From assembly GCA_002389905.1 (NCBI GenBank), contig DGRE01000059.1, positions 1-27,114 of the forward strand: DNA of 27,114 nt, given 5' to 3'. This DNA comes from Hungatella sp. UBA4396. GTDB lineage: Bacteria; Bacillota; Clostridia; Lachnospirales; Lachnospiraceae. Below are positions 16,341 to 23,482 of the stretch, in pieces (position 1 is the first letter of the stretch; the number at the start of each line of letters is the position of its first letter). The position numbers and the translations under genes were made by a program. The notes below the pieces were generated by a model. It was not told the DNA's origin and ran no database searches. It saw only the letters and a list, made by a program, of their open reading frames with translations.

Positions 16341-16433
16341 ATATAATCTCTCCTATCTGATTACTCTTATGATTAATATATTATGCCTGTAAATCGTCTG
16401 TTTTCCTCGATTTATTAAGTACTTGTCAAAGCG

Positions 16434-16482
16434 TAAAGAAAGAGCCTTGGAGTGAACGGCACCCCGCACTCACCCCGGCTCT
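16434..16482 (-). terminator. Leader hairpin before mgtC (attenuator or terminator of the Nudix gene)
   Basis: On the minus strand AGAGCC, then GTGAGT, pairs with CACTC and GGCTCT (16482-16441), followed by TTTCTTT. It lies after the mgtC promoter and before its TTG start, and is the first terminator after the ABC-MBL-Nudix operon. Confidence 0.65.
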
Positions 16483-16515
16483 GTCATCTCTCAGGCTATC
16501 TGCTTTTTATTTGCT
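16479..16515 (-). promoter_or_regulatory. Leader element shared with the GlpO-like operon
   Basis: On the minus strand the block reads AGCAAATAAAAAGC, AGATA, GCCTGAGAGATGACAGAG. It matches the leader at 15548-15577 except for a short insertion and a few substitutions; GAGATGA(C/A)AGAG is 11 of 12 identical. It stands between the -10 and the terminator hairpin. Confidence 0.5.
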
Positions 16516-16517
16516 TT

Positions 16518-16546
16518 ATCGTACCATGGTATAAGAAGCCTGTCAA
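16518..16546 (-). promoter_or_regulatory. Predicted mgtC promoter
   Basis: On the minus strand TTGACA (16546-16541), a 17 bp spacer and TACGAT (16523-16518). It begins five bases past the stop codon of the Nudix gene. Confidence 0.65.
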
Positions 16547-16550
16547 GATT

Positions 16551-17072
16551 TCATGGAACTTTAAGCAATTTGCAATAGAGCAGTGATGCCAGGGTGAGGG
16601 CGTCTGTAATCTCTCCTGCCAGAACCTTTTCTATGAGCTTATCTTCTTCGATCCAATAGCATGTGAGGATTTCATCCTGGGAGGTAAGCTCACCCTTTTC
16701 ATATTCGGCAAAAACAATATGTATCCTTTGGTCTGTTATTCCGTTGGAAGGGTAAAAGGAGTAGGAAATATCTTTACAGGAAATTTCAATTCCCGTTTCT
16801 TCCAAAACCTCTCTTTTGGCAGCTTCTTCCGGCGACTCACCGTCTTCTATGCTTCCTGCCGGGAACTCGGTCTGTACTTTTTCAATGGGATAGCGGTAGG
16901 CATCTACCATTAAAAAGCAGTTTCCTTTCTTTACAACCGCAACAACGGATTCATTTTTAAAATGAACTACATTGTATTTCAGAGGATGATTATGATTGTC
17001 TTCCACATCATCTAAAAACAGTTCGATCCATGAGCTGTTGAAAATAGTTTCTCTGGATTTTCTCTGAAACAT
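16551..17072 (-). CDS. Nudix hydrolase, ADP-ribose pyrophosphatase-like
   Basis: The 173-residue protein holds a perfect Nudix box, G73-x5-E79-x7-R87-E88-V-L-E91-E92-T-G94-I, which binds the metal ions that cleave nucleoside diphosphates linked to another group. VDAYRYPIEKVQTEFPAG just before it is typical of ADP-ribose/ADP-sugar pyrophosphatases of the NudF type. I place the start at ATG 17072, eight bases after AAAGGAGAG; an upstream in-frame GTG at 17081 overlaps that ribosome binding site. It is the last gene of the operon that begins with the ABC lipoprotein, five bases after the MBL hydrolase stop, so it is co-expressed with the importer. The substrate is inferred from family only. Confidence 0.88.
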   Translation of the reverse strand: MFQRKSRETIFNSSWIELFLDDVEDNHNHPLKYNVVHFKNESVVAVVKKGNCFLMVDAYRYPIEKVQTEFPAGSIEDGESPEEAAKREVLEETGIEISCKDISYSFYPSNGITDQRIHIVFAEYEKGELTSQDEILTCYWIEEDKLIEKVLAGEITDALTLASLLYCKLLKVP

Positions 17073-17077
17073 GATGA

Positions 17078-17773
17078 TCACTCTCCTTTATAAACCTCCA
17101 CAACCTGAAATCCCTTCCCCTTTAACAACTCCTCACAAGGACTATCCAGATGCATACAGTATACCTGATTTCTCTTATGAACCGGAATACCCGCCTCCAG
17201 CTTCCCATAAAAGCAATGGGATGGATTAGGCTCATCATGGGTTGAGGTATCCTGATACATACGATCAATCCCATCTGTAAGAAAGGCTGTTAATATTTCT
17301 TCCGGAACTTCAGAAGAATCCCCGCTGTAATAAACCGTTTCCTCACCGTCTGAAAGCAGATAGCCGTAACACCTCATATCACCCGCATGCTTCACCTCCA
17401 CAGGCCGGGCTTCAATGCCTGCGCCGTTTTCAGGCAGCAGTTCCGAATAACAATACCCCTTTTTGTCAATTCCCATTAAGGAAAGCAGTTCCATAACCGT
17501 GTGTTCCGGATGAACCACATGAACCTGTATGCCCTGGTGAAAGTAAAAATAAGAAATAAGGGTTCCCAGGCTTCCCACATGGTCCGCATGGAGATGGGTA
17601 AGAATCACATACACCTGCTCCACCTTTTCCAAATCCACATGCTCATAAAGAAAATCAAAGGCCAGTTCCCCGCAGTCCAGCAGATACAGTTCCTTTCCTT
17701 CCAAAATATATGCACCGGTATTGCCGTAAACGGGATAAAAAGCGCTGCCCTTTCCGATAAAATTCAATTTCAT
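17078..17773 (-). CDS. MBL-fold metallo-hydrolase
   Basis: This 231-residue protein is a metallo-beta-lactamase-fold hydrolase. It carries the H60-L-H62-A-D64-H65 motif, with further likely metal ligands H129 (EVKHAGD), D152 (YYSGDSSE) and H208 (YCMHLDS). The compact size, GDSSE and late His resemble RNase Z-like and phosphodiesterase-type MBL proteins more than lactamases or glyoxalases. There is no signal peptide, so it works in the cytoplasm. It starts at ATG 17773 after GGGAGG, 16 bp from the permease stop, and is followed directly by the Nudix gene. In an operon with a UgpBAE-like importer, a phosphodiester such as a glycerophosphodiester or cyclic phosphate is an attractive substrate, but this is inference; a tRNA-processing or RNase-like role is not excluded. 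Confidence 0.85.
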   Translation of the reverse strand: MKLNFIGKGSAFYPVYGNTGAYILEGKELYLLDCGELAFDFLYEHVDLEKVEQVYVILTHLHADHVGSLGTLISYFYFHQGIQVHVVHPEHTVMELLSLMGIDKKGYCYSELLPENGAGIEARPVEVKHAGDMRCYGYLLSDGEETVYYSGDSSEVPEEILTAFLTDGIDRMYQDTSTHDEPNPSHCFYGKLEAGIPVHKRNQVYCMHLDSPCEELLKGKGFQVVEVYKGE

Positions 17774-17789
17774 TGGTACAACCTCCCGT

Positions 17790-18608
17790 CTATTCTTTAA
17801 TTCCTGCGCTTACAAAGCTGCTCATAAATTGTTTCTGGGCAACGAAGAAGGTTGTAAGCAGAGGTATGATGATGATAAATGCAGCCGCGCAGACATTTGC
17901 CCACTGCATATTGGCCTCCTTGGACTTGGCAAAAATCGCCAGACCTACGGTCAGGGTCCGGTTCTGGGGTGAATTGGTCACAATCAGGGGCCATAAATAG
18001 TTATTCCAGTGATAGCTGACCGATATAACCGCAAAGGAAAGATAGGCCGGCTTTGCACATGGCATATACACCCGCCAAATGGTCTGCCAGATGGTGGCTC
18101 CGTCAATTCTGGCCGCTTCTGCAAGGGCCTTTGGAATGGATTTAAAATGCTGCCTTAAAAGGAAAATCGCCAAAGCACTTCCATAAAAGGGAAGCATCAT
18201 GCCCACCTTGGTATCCACCAGCTTTAACTCTGACAAAAGCATGAAGTTAGGGGTAATGAGCACGTCATTGGGAATGATGATCTGCATGAAGATCACGGCA
18301 AAGACAATGGACGAGCCTTTAAAATCCATCACTCCCAGAGCGTAGGCCGCAAGGGTGGAGGTGAAAAACTGGACGGCAAAGGTACAGCAGACCAGCATGA
18401 GGGTGTTTAAATAATAGGTGCCGAAAGGAATCGCATTCCAGACATAGACGATGTTATCCAAAGTAAAAGCTGTGGTTGGAAACAAGGTCATATGAAAAGA
18501 AGGAACGGAAAATGCGGTCCCAATCATCCAGATCAGGGGAATCAGCCATAAAAGCCCCAGGAGAACTGCAAATGCGGTAATCAGGGAGCTGGTCATTTTT
18601 TTCGTCAT
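17790..18608 (-). CDS. ABC transporter permease, MalG/UgpE type
   Basis: The 272-residue protein has six predicted membrane segments and the cytoplasmic EAA loop EAARIDGATIWQTIWRVYMP (about 160-180) that docks on the ATPase. YHWNNYLWPLIVT and the C-terminal VSAGIKE are typical of UgpE- and AraQ-like carbohydrate permeases (CUT1 family). It pairs with the other permease to form the channel. It starts at ATG 18608 after AAAGGAGG, with the ribosome binding site overlapping the upstream stop. The resemblance to UgpE suggests glycerol-3-phosphate or glycerophosphodiester uptake, but CUT1 permeases alone do not reveal the substrate. No ATPase gene is present in the operon; a shared MsmX/UgpC-type ATPase elsewhere is expected. 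Confidence 0.9.
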   Translation of the reverse strand: MTKKMTSSLITAFAVLLGLLWLIPLIWMIGTAFSVPSFHMTLFPTTAFTLDNIVYVWNAIPFGTYYLNTLMLVCCTFAVQFFTSTLAAYALGVMDFKGSSIVFAVIFMQIIIPNDVLITPNFMLLSELKLVDTKVGMMLPFYGSALAIFLLRQHFKSIPKALAEAARIDGATIWQTIWRVYMPCAKPAYLSFAVISVSYHWNNYLWPLIVTNSPQNRTLTVGLAIFAKSKEANMQWANVCAAAFIIIIPLLTTFFVAQKQFMSSFVSAGIKE

Positions 18609-18622
18609 ATTCCCGTCCTCCT

Positions 18623-19519
18623 TTAGTTGTAGTGTATTTTTTTATCCTGGCTCAAGAACCTGGGAAGGGCAACAATCATGAGAAGAACCAGCATGACCGT
18701 TGTCAGGGCCGCCGATATTCCATAGTTGAAGTTGGTAAAGCCCTGTTGGTAAATGTAATACAGAAGCAGTGTAGAAGCATTATTAGGGGCTCCCTCGGTC
18801 ATGATCACCACATGATCCACCAGCTTAAAGCTGTTGGTCAAGGCGATGGTGGACACAAATAAAAGGGTGGGAGCCAGAAGCGGAAAGGTGATTTTCCTGA
18901 AAATCGTCCAGGGCCCGGCCCCGTCAATTCTGGCGGCTTCGTTCACCTCAGTGGAAATGCTCTGAATGCCGGATAAGAAAAATACCATCAGATAACCGGC
19001 CTCCTTCCACACATACATAAATGCCATGGCAGGGAGAACCGTCTTTTTGCTGGACAGCACATTGGCAGGCTTAAAGCCCAAGGTTCCCAGCATTTGATCG
19101 AACAATCCGTTTTTCGCCATATAAATAAACATCCAGATGCTTGCAATGGCGATCATTGGCATGATAACAGGATAAAAATAAGCTGTACGAACAAATCCGG
19201 TCAGACGGCTTTTTCTGTTTACAACCACTGCCAAAAAGAGTCCCACTACCATGCTGGGGATAATGGTAATAAGGGCAAAAAACAAGGTATTGCCCATGAC
19301 CTTCCAAAAAAGAGCCGAGTTAACCAGGCTGACGTAATTTTCCACCCCGATAAATTCCGGTCCCTTCATTCCCAGCTTGTACTTTGTCAGGCTCAAATAA
19401 ATGCTTCTGAAAACAGGATAAACGGTAAAAATGAGCATAAAAAACAGAGAGGGGGCAACCAGGAGCCATGCCAAAAGGTTATGTTTCAGCTCCCGCTGCT
19501 TTTTAGTTTGTATTTTCAT
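18623..19519 (-). CDS. ABC transporter permease, MalF/UgpA type
   Basis: The 298-residue protein has about six membrane segments and the EAA loop EAARIDGAGPWTIFRKITFP near residue 200. FIGVENYVSL follows the first membrane segment, as in UgpA and LacF-like permeases of the CUT1 family. The C-terminus (RFLSQDKKIHYN) resembles the end of E. coli UgpA. It forms the transmembrane channel with the next gene. It starts at ATG 19519 with GGAGGAG just upstream, 84 bp after the lipoprotein gene, the gap holding a stable hairpin. Membrane location and family are certain; the substrate is not. Confidence 0.9.
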   Translation of the reverse strand: MKIQTKKQRELKHNLLAWLLVAPSLFFMLIFTVYPVFRSIYLSLTKYKLGMKGPEFIGVENYVSLVNSALFWKVMGNTLFFALITIIPSMVVGLFLAVVVNRKSRLTGFVRTAYFYPVIMPMIAIASIWMFIYMAKNGLFDQMLGTLGFKPANVLSSKKTVLPAMAFMYVWKEAGYLMVFFLSGIQSISTEVNEAARIDGAGPWTIFRKITFPLLAPTLLFVSTIALTNSFKLVDHVVIMTEGAPNNASTLLLYYIYQQGFTNFNYGISAALTTVMLVLLMIVALPRFLSQDKKIHYN

Positions 19520-19555
19520 ATTCTCCTCCGTCAGGGCATGTCCCCGGATAAACAG

Positions 19556-19591
19556 GGAGCCGCTGCTTCATAAATAATCTGCAGCGGCTCC
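19556..19591 (-). other. Intercistronic hairpin after the binding-protein gene
   Basis: GGAGCCGCTGC (19556-19566) pairs perfectly over 11 bp with GCAGCGGCTCC (19581-19591) across a 14-base loop. It follows the binding-protein stop and has no T-run. Such hairpins protect the 3' end of the upstream message, allowing more binding protein than permease. Confidence 0.65.
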
Positions 19592-19603
19592 GGCTGCTAT
19601 AAG

Positions 19604-20980
19604 TTACTGATATTCTGCCAGAACTTCTGTTGCCTGTTCCTGGGCAGCCTGTAAGGCTTCCTTAGGAGTCGCATCTCCTACGACTGCCGCCTGGATGTTG
19701 TCATTTAAAATTCTCCAGATTTCAGCCGCATTGTAAGTGGTAAGCTCTGGTTTTGAATATGGAATCTGCTCGTAAGCCACTTTGGCCTGGGGAAGCTCTT
19801 CATAATAATTCTTTAACAGATCTGTCTCATAGCAGGACTTTCTGGTAGCTACATAGCCTGTATCCAGGGACCACTGAGCTGCTCTTTCTGTCTCTGTTGC
19901 GAAGCGGATGAATTTCCAAGCAGCCTGAACCCTGTCCTCAGAAATGCCGTTTGAGATGTAGAAGTTTCCGCCGCCTGTAGGGGCTGCTGTTCTCTTGTGT
20001 CCCGGAAGGAATGCTGTTCCAAATTCAAATTCTGAGTTCTTGCTGATGTTTGCCATGTTTCCGGTGGTGTGGTAAATCATAGCCACTTCTCCTGCCAGGA
20101 ACTGAGTGGGAAGGTCTGTCCACTGTACGATGCCGGGAGCCATGATCTTATGCTTGTTCTGAAGGTCCAGCCAGAACTGAAGGGCTTCTTCATTTTCAGG
20201 AGTGTCAAAGAGAACGGCTTTTCCGTCTTCTGTCGCAAGGTTTTCACCGTTTGCACTGTTTTGAAGGGCAAAGCCTGTAAATCCCCACTGGGCAGAGCCG
20301 GAGTTTAAAGCCAGGCCTACGCCGTAACGGTTGTCATTGGTCAGCTTCGTTCCGTATTCCACCACTTCCTCCCAGGTTGTAGGCGGTTTTTCCGGATCAA
20401 GTCCAACCTCTTTAAAGGCATCCTTGTTGTAGAAAAGAACCATGGTGCTTCTCTGGAAGGGGATGGAATAAGTCTGGCCATCCACATAAGAATCTTCCAT
20501 AAAGCCCTCTAAGAAATCTCCGATGTATTCCTCTCCATCCTCACTGGAATCAATCAGGTCATCGAGAGGCATAGCCATGCCGGTAGATGCCATGGTAAAG
20601 CGCTGGGTTGCCAGGCTTACGAATACATCCGGGGGAGTTCCTCCCTGAACGGCAGTCTGGATTTTGGTAACCGTATCGTCGTAGTTTCCGGTGTAAACCG
20701 GCTCCACCACGATATCGGGATTTTCTGCGTTAAAATCCTTACAGATCTGCTCAATCAGTGCTGCTGCCGAACCTCCTACCTGAACCGGGTAATAAAATGT
20801 GAGATGAAGGCTGTCGCCGTCTCCTGTCTTTGACTCGGCGGCTTTGGAATCTGCGGCCCCGCCGGCAGCGGAAGTTCCCCCGGCAGTATTTCCGCTGTTT
20901 CCACTGTTCCCGCATCCGCTTAACATGGAAGCGGAAAGGGCAAGACAAAGTGCTGCTGCTATTACTGACTTCTTTTTCAT
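19604..20980 (-). CDS. ABC transporter substrate-binding lipoprotein, family 1 (UgpB-like)
   Basis: The 458-residue protein has a lipoprotein signal peptide with lipobox LSGC (Cys23), then a Gly/Ser/Ala/Asn linker (24-55) that tethers the domain. The binding domain shows SBP family-1 features: FNAENPDIVVEPVYTGNYDD, SIPFQRSTMVLFYNKDAF and GLDPEKPPTTWEEV near residues 160-190, and GGGNFYISNG near 345. This layout, especially the YNKDAF..GLDPE.PP.TW block, recalls E. coli UgpB for glycerol-3-phosphate, but many sugar-binding proteins share it. It is the first gene of the importer operon, starts at ATG 20980 after AAGGAGG, and is driven by a perfect promoter with a LacI-type operator. It is membrane-anchored outside the cell and delivers ligand to the two permeases. 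Confidence 0.9.
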   Translation of the reverse strand: MKKKSVIAAALCLALSASMLSGCGNSGNSGNTAGGTSAAGGAADSKAAESKTGDGDSLHLTFYYPVQVGGSAAALIEQICKDFNAENPDIVVEPVYTGNYDDTVTKIQTAVQGGTPPDVFVSLATQRFTMASTGMAMPLDDLIDSSEDGEEYIGDFLEGFMEDSYVDGQTYSIPFQRSTMVLFYNKDAFKEVGLDPEKPPTTWEEVVEYGTKLTNDNRYGVGLALNSGSAQWGFTGFALQNSANGENLATEDGKAVLFDTPENEEALQFWLDLQNKHKIMAPGIVQWTDLPTQFLAGEVAMIYHTTGNMANISKNSEFEFGTAFLPGHKRTAAPTGGGNFYISNGISEDRVQAAWKFIRFATETERAAQWSLDTGYVATRKSCYETDLLKNYYEELPQAKVAYEQIPYSKPELTTYNAAEIWRILNDNIQAAVVGDATPKEALQAAQEQATEVLAEYQ

Positions 20981-21020
20981 TTGTTTCCTCCTTTTTTTAT
21001 TTTCATTTTATGGTGAGTAA

Positions 21021-21049
21021 ATTATATCACTGTAATTGAAACGTGTCAA
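21021..21049 (-). promoter_or_regulatory. Consensus promoter of the ABC importer operon
   Basis: On the minus strand TTGACA (21049-21044), 17 bp, TATAAT (21026-21021): both hexamers are perfect. Such a strong promoter needs a repressor, and a LacI-type palindrome covers the -35. Confidence 0.85.
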
Positions 21050-21052
21050 TTA
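21033..21052. promoter_or_regulatory. LacI-family operator overlapping the -35 of the ABC operon
   Basis: TAATTGAAAC/GTGTCAATTA is a 20 bp inverted repeat with one mismatched pair and a central CG. The core TTGAAACGTGTCAA is one base from TTGAAACGTTTCAA, the usual shape of LacI/GalR-family sites. It is not a good match to the CcpA cre consensus. The obvious binder is the LacI fusion encoded divergently at 21239. Confidence 0.75.
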
Positions 21053-21157
21053 TATTTTAATATTTTTATGTATAAAGTGTATGTAAATTGTATTAACATT
21101 TAAATTAAACAAAACACATTGCACAAGTTATTCTTTTTAACAAACAATTAACATTTG

Positions 21158-21173
21158 AATATTGTTCAATATT
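21158..21173. promoter_or_regulatory. AT-rich inverted repeat in the divergent region
   Basis: AATATTG-TT-CAATATT is a perfect 7-2-7 inverted repeat, ending about 11 bp before the -35 of the LacI-fusion gene. It lacks a central CG and so is not an obvious LacI site; it may bind another regulator. Low support in such AT-rich DNA. Confidence 0.35.
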
Positions 21174-21183
21174 ATTTTTAAGA

Positions 21184-21212
21184 TTGTTGTTTTTTTGGGT
21201 GTATGGTATAGT
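21184..21212 (+). promoter_or_regulatory. Predicted promoter of the LacI-SBP/YesM/YesN operon
   Basis: TTGTTG (21184-21189), a 17 bp spacer and TATAGT (21207-21212), with AGGAGG at 21228-21233 five bases before the ATG. It is weaker than the divergent ABC promoter, as expected for regulator genes. Confidence 0.55.
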
Positions 21213-21238
21213 AAGGATGAGAAATACAGGAGGATACT

Positions 21239-23440
21239 ATGGCTACAATTAAGGATATCGCAAAGCTGGCAGGGGTTGCCCAGGGGACTGTTTCCAACGT
21301 TTTAAACGGAAAAGGCAATGTCAGCAGTGAAAAAATCAGACGCGTTACGAATGCAGTTCACCAGCTGGGATATGTGCACAATGAACGGGCCGCTCTGCTG
21401 CGGAAGGGATTTAACGATTCTCTTGCAGTTATTATGCCGGATTCTTCAGCCAGGCAGTACCAGGACTTTTATTCCGGTTTCAAAAATTATGCTCAGAGCC
21501 ACGGGTTTACGGTAACCAGGCATCTGACTCATGAAAATACACCCTTAAGTGAAGAAGAGGCCTTAATCGAGGCCAAAACCCTTCAGGCAAAAGGAATTGC
21601 CTGCATTTCTGTGGCAGCGGGTACACCTCACGAATCCAGTATTTATAAAAAAGATTTGGATGTCTCCGATATGGTTTTTATCGAACACAAGCCCTCCTTT
21701 GGCGGAGACTTTATCGGCTTTAATTATGAAGAGGCAGGAAAACGGATGGGGCGCAGAGCTTCGGACCGCGGCTATACCAGCGTATGCCTTTTGACGGGGA
21801 ATCTCTGTTTTTCCAATGAAGCCGGCTTTTACCGGGGATTTATGGAGACTGCAGGAAAAACCGGCTGTCAGGTGACCCACATCCAGACAGACCCCTTTCG
21901 CAAATATCAAAACATCATGCAGATATCGGCCGATTCCATGCCTCAGGCTTTTTTTATTTCCAATTACGGCTTTGCAGAAAGTGTAAAGGATATCTGCTGC
22001 GCCTTTTACGATATCAGGGAGGGACTGGACATTTATACGGTTTCCCCTGTATTCACCATGCCTGAAAATGATTTTACCAAGTACGAGATGAATTACCGCC
22101 AGCTTGGCAAGGTTGCAGCCGAAGCCCTCATCAAAAAGACCGGAGAGGAAAGAGAAGGCTTTGGACAGCGGCTTTTGGAAAGCAGCGGCTTTCGGAACTG
22201 GTATTCCAATATTATCGTGCCCAAAGAGCCTAAGACCTTAAACGTCATCACCCTGGACAGCCCGGAAGCCTATATTATGAAAAGCTTTTCCCACCTGTAT
22301 ACGAAAAAAAGCGGCATTGACGTGAATATCTGCATTTTTTCCTATGATGAGATTTACGAAGCATTTAACTTGCTGAACGCTTCCTCCAATTACGATGTCC
22401 TCCGTCTGGATGTCACCTGGCTTTCCTGGTTCGCCCAGAAGCTTTTGATGCCTCTGACAGATATTGACCCGGATATTGAAAACAGTTTTGACGACTTTTT
22501 GGAGGGGACCCCGGAGCGCTATGCCAGAGTCCATGAAAAGATTTACGCCCTGCCCTCCACTCCCAGCGTTCAGATTCTTTACTATAGAAAGGATCTGTTT
22601 GAAAGCCCTATTTATAAAAGGATGTATTTTGAGCAGTTCCGCACCGAGCTGGTGCCTCCCAGGACTTTTGATGAGTTCAACCGGATCGCAGCATTTTTTA
22701 CCAGGGAAATCAATCCCTCCTCTCCGGTGGAATACGGAGCCACGGTCACCATGGGCTCTACGGGAGTGGCAGGTTCTGAATATCTTGCAAGGCTTTTCAG
22801 CCATCAGGAAAATTTATACGACAGCAACGGGGAAATCCGTCTGGATTCGGAAATTTCCCTCCAATCCTTAAGGGAACTGACAGAGATCAAGCGGTATACC
22901 CAGCCGGATTACTGCGGCTGGTGGACTGATACGGCCAAAAACTTTGCCTCAGGCAACTTTGCCATGTCCATTCTCTACAGCAATTATGCCGGCCCTTTCC
23001 TGGACAACACTTCCAATGTGGTGGGAAACATCGGCTACACCATGATGCCGGGAGCCAATCCGGTTATCGGCGGAGGCAGCCTTGGGGTGTCAAAGTATTC
23101 CTCCCAGCCGGAAAATGCCCTCTCCTTTATCCGGTGGATGTGCAGTGAGCCCATTTCCTCGGCCGCTGCCCTTTTAGGCAGCACCTCTCCCTGCAGGAAG
23201 ACTTATGAAAATTACGAGGTCATGAATAATTTCCCCTGGATGAGCCTGTCCAAAAAGTGCTTTCCGCTGACCAAGGGAAATCGCATCCCCCAACTCGCAG
23301 GACTGCCCTTTGATGAGAGAAAGTTTTTAAACATTCTGGGAATGGCCGTTAAAGACACTTACAGCAGCGTGTCAACACCGGAAGAAGCCCTTCGCAATGC
23401 CCAGGAGCAGTTTGAACGATATTTCAAGCACAGGTTTTAA
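21239..23440 (+). CDS. LacI-family regulator fused to an extracellular-solute-binding-protein (SBP family 1) domain
   Basis: The 733-residue protein has three parts. Residues 1-56 are a LacI helix-turn-helix with hinge helix (IKDIAKLAGVAQGTVSNVLN). Residues about 60-330 are the usual LacI ligand-binding fold (SLAVIMPDSS to IIVPKE). From about 333 to the end there is a second ligand-binding fold like ABC binding proteins: DVLRLDVTWLSWFAQKLLMP, IYALPSTPSVQILYYRKDLF, PPRTFDEF, GNFAMSILYSNYAG and GGGSLGVSKYS. A typical LacI protein ends near residue 335; this one is twice as long. There is no signal peptide or membrane segment, so the SBP domain is cytoplasmic. It starts at ATG 21239 after AGGAGG. 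It leads an operon with YesM- and YesN-type genes and faces the ABC operon with a LacI operator, so it probably represses that importer with a ligand bound in one or both folds. Confidence 0.9.
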   Translation: MATIKDIAKLAGVAQGTVSNVLNGKGNVSSEKIRRVTNAVHQLGYVHNERAALLRKGFNDSLAVIMPDSSARQYQDFYSGFKNYAQSHGFTVTRHLTHENTPLSEEEALIEAKTLQAKGIACISVAAGTPHESSIYKKDLDVSDMVFIEHKPSFGGDFIGFNYEEAGKRMGRRASDRGYTSVCLLTGNLCFSNEAGFYRGFMETAGKTGCQVTHIQTDPFRKYQNIMQISADSMPQAFFISNYGFAESVKDICCAFYDIREGLDIYTVSPVFTMPENDFTKYEMNYRQLGKVAAEALIKKTGEEREGFGQRLLESSGFRNWYSNIIVPKEPKTLNVITLDSPEAYIMKSFSHLYTKKSGIDVNICIFSYDEIYEAFNLLNASSNYDVLRLDVTWLSWFAQKLLMPLTDIDPDIENSFDDFLEGTPERYARVHEKIYALPSTPSVQILYYRKDLFESPIYKRMYFEQFRTELVPPRTFDEFNRIAAFFTREINPSSPVEYGATVTMGSTGVAGSEYLARLFSHQENLYDSNGEIRLDSEISLQSLRELTEIKRYTQPDYCGWWTDTAKNFASGNFAMSILYSNYAGPFLDNTSNVVGNIGYTMMPGANPVIGGGSLGVSKYSSQPENALSFIRWMCSEPISSAAALLGSTSPCRKTYENYEVMNNFPWMSLSKKCFPLTKGNRIPQLAGLPFDERKFLNILGMAVKDTYSSVSTPEEALRNAQEQFERYFKHRF

Positions 23441-23482
23441 GCCCTGCTGATCTAAGGTATCATATTGGAAGGGAGTAAAAGC

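Noticed and set aside
16434..16546. M-box magnesium riboswitch before mgtC
   Set aside because: The leader before the hairpin is much shorter than an M-box and I see none of its conserved core; a covariance search would settle it.
21033..21052. CcpA cre site
   Set aside because: The spacing of conserved bases around the central CG does not fit the cre consensus; a dedicated LacI-family operator fits better.
22238..22804. 188-codon minus-strand ORF inside the LacI-SBP gene
   Set aside because: It is antisense to a well-defined coding region, without ribosome binding site or family resemblance.
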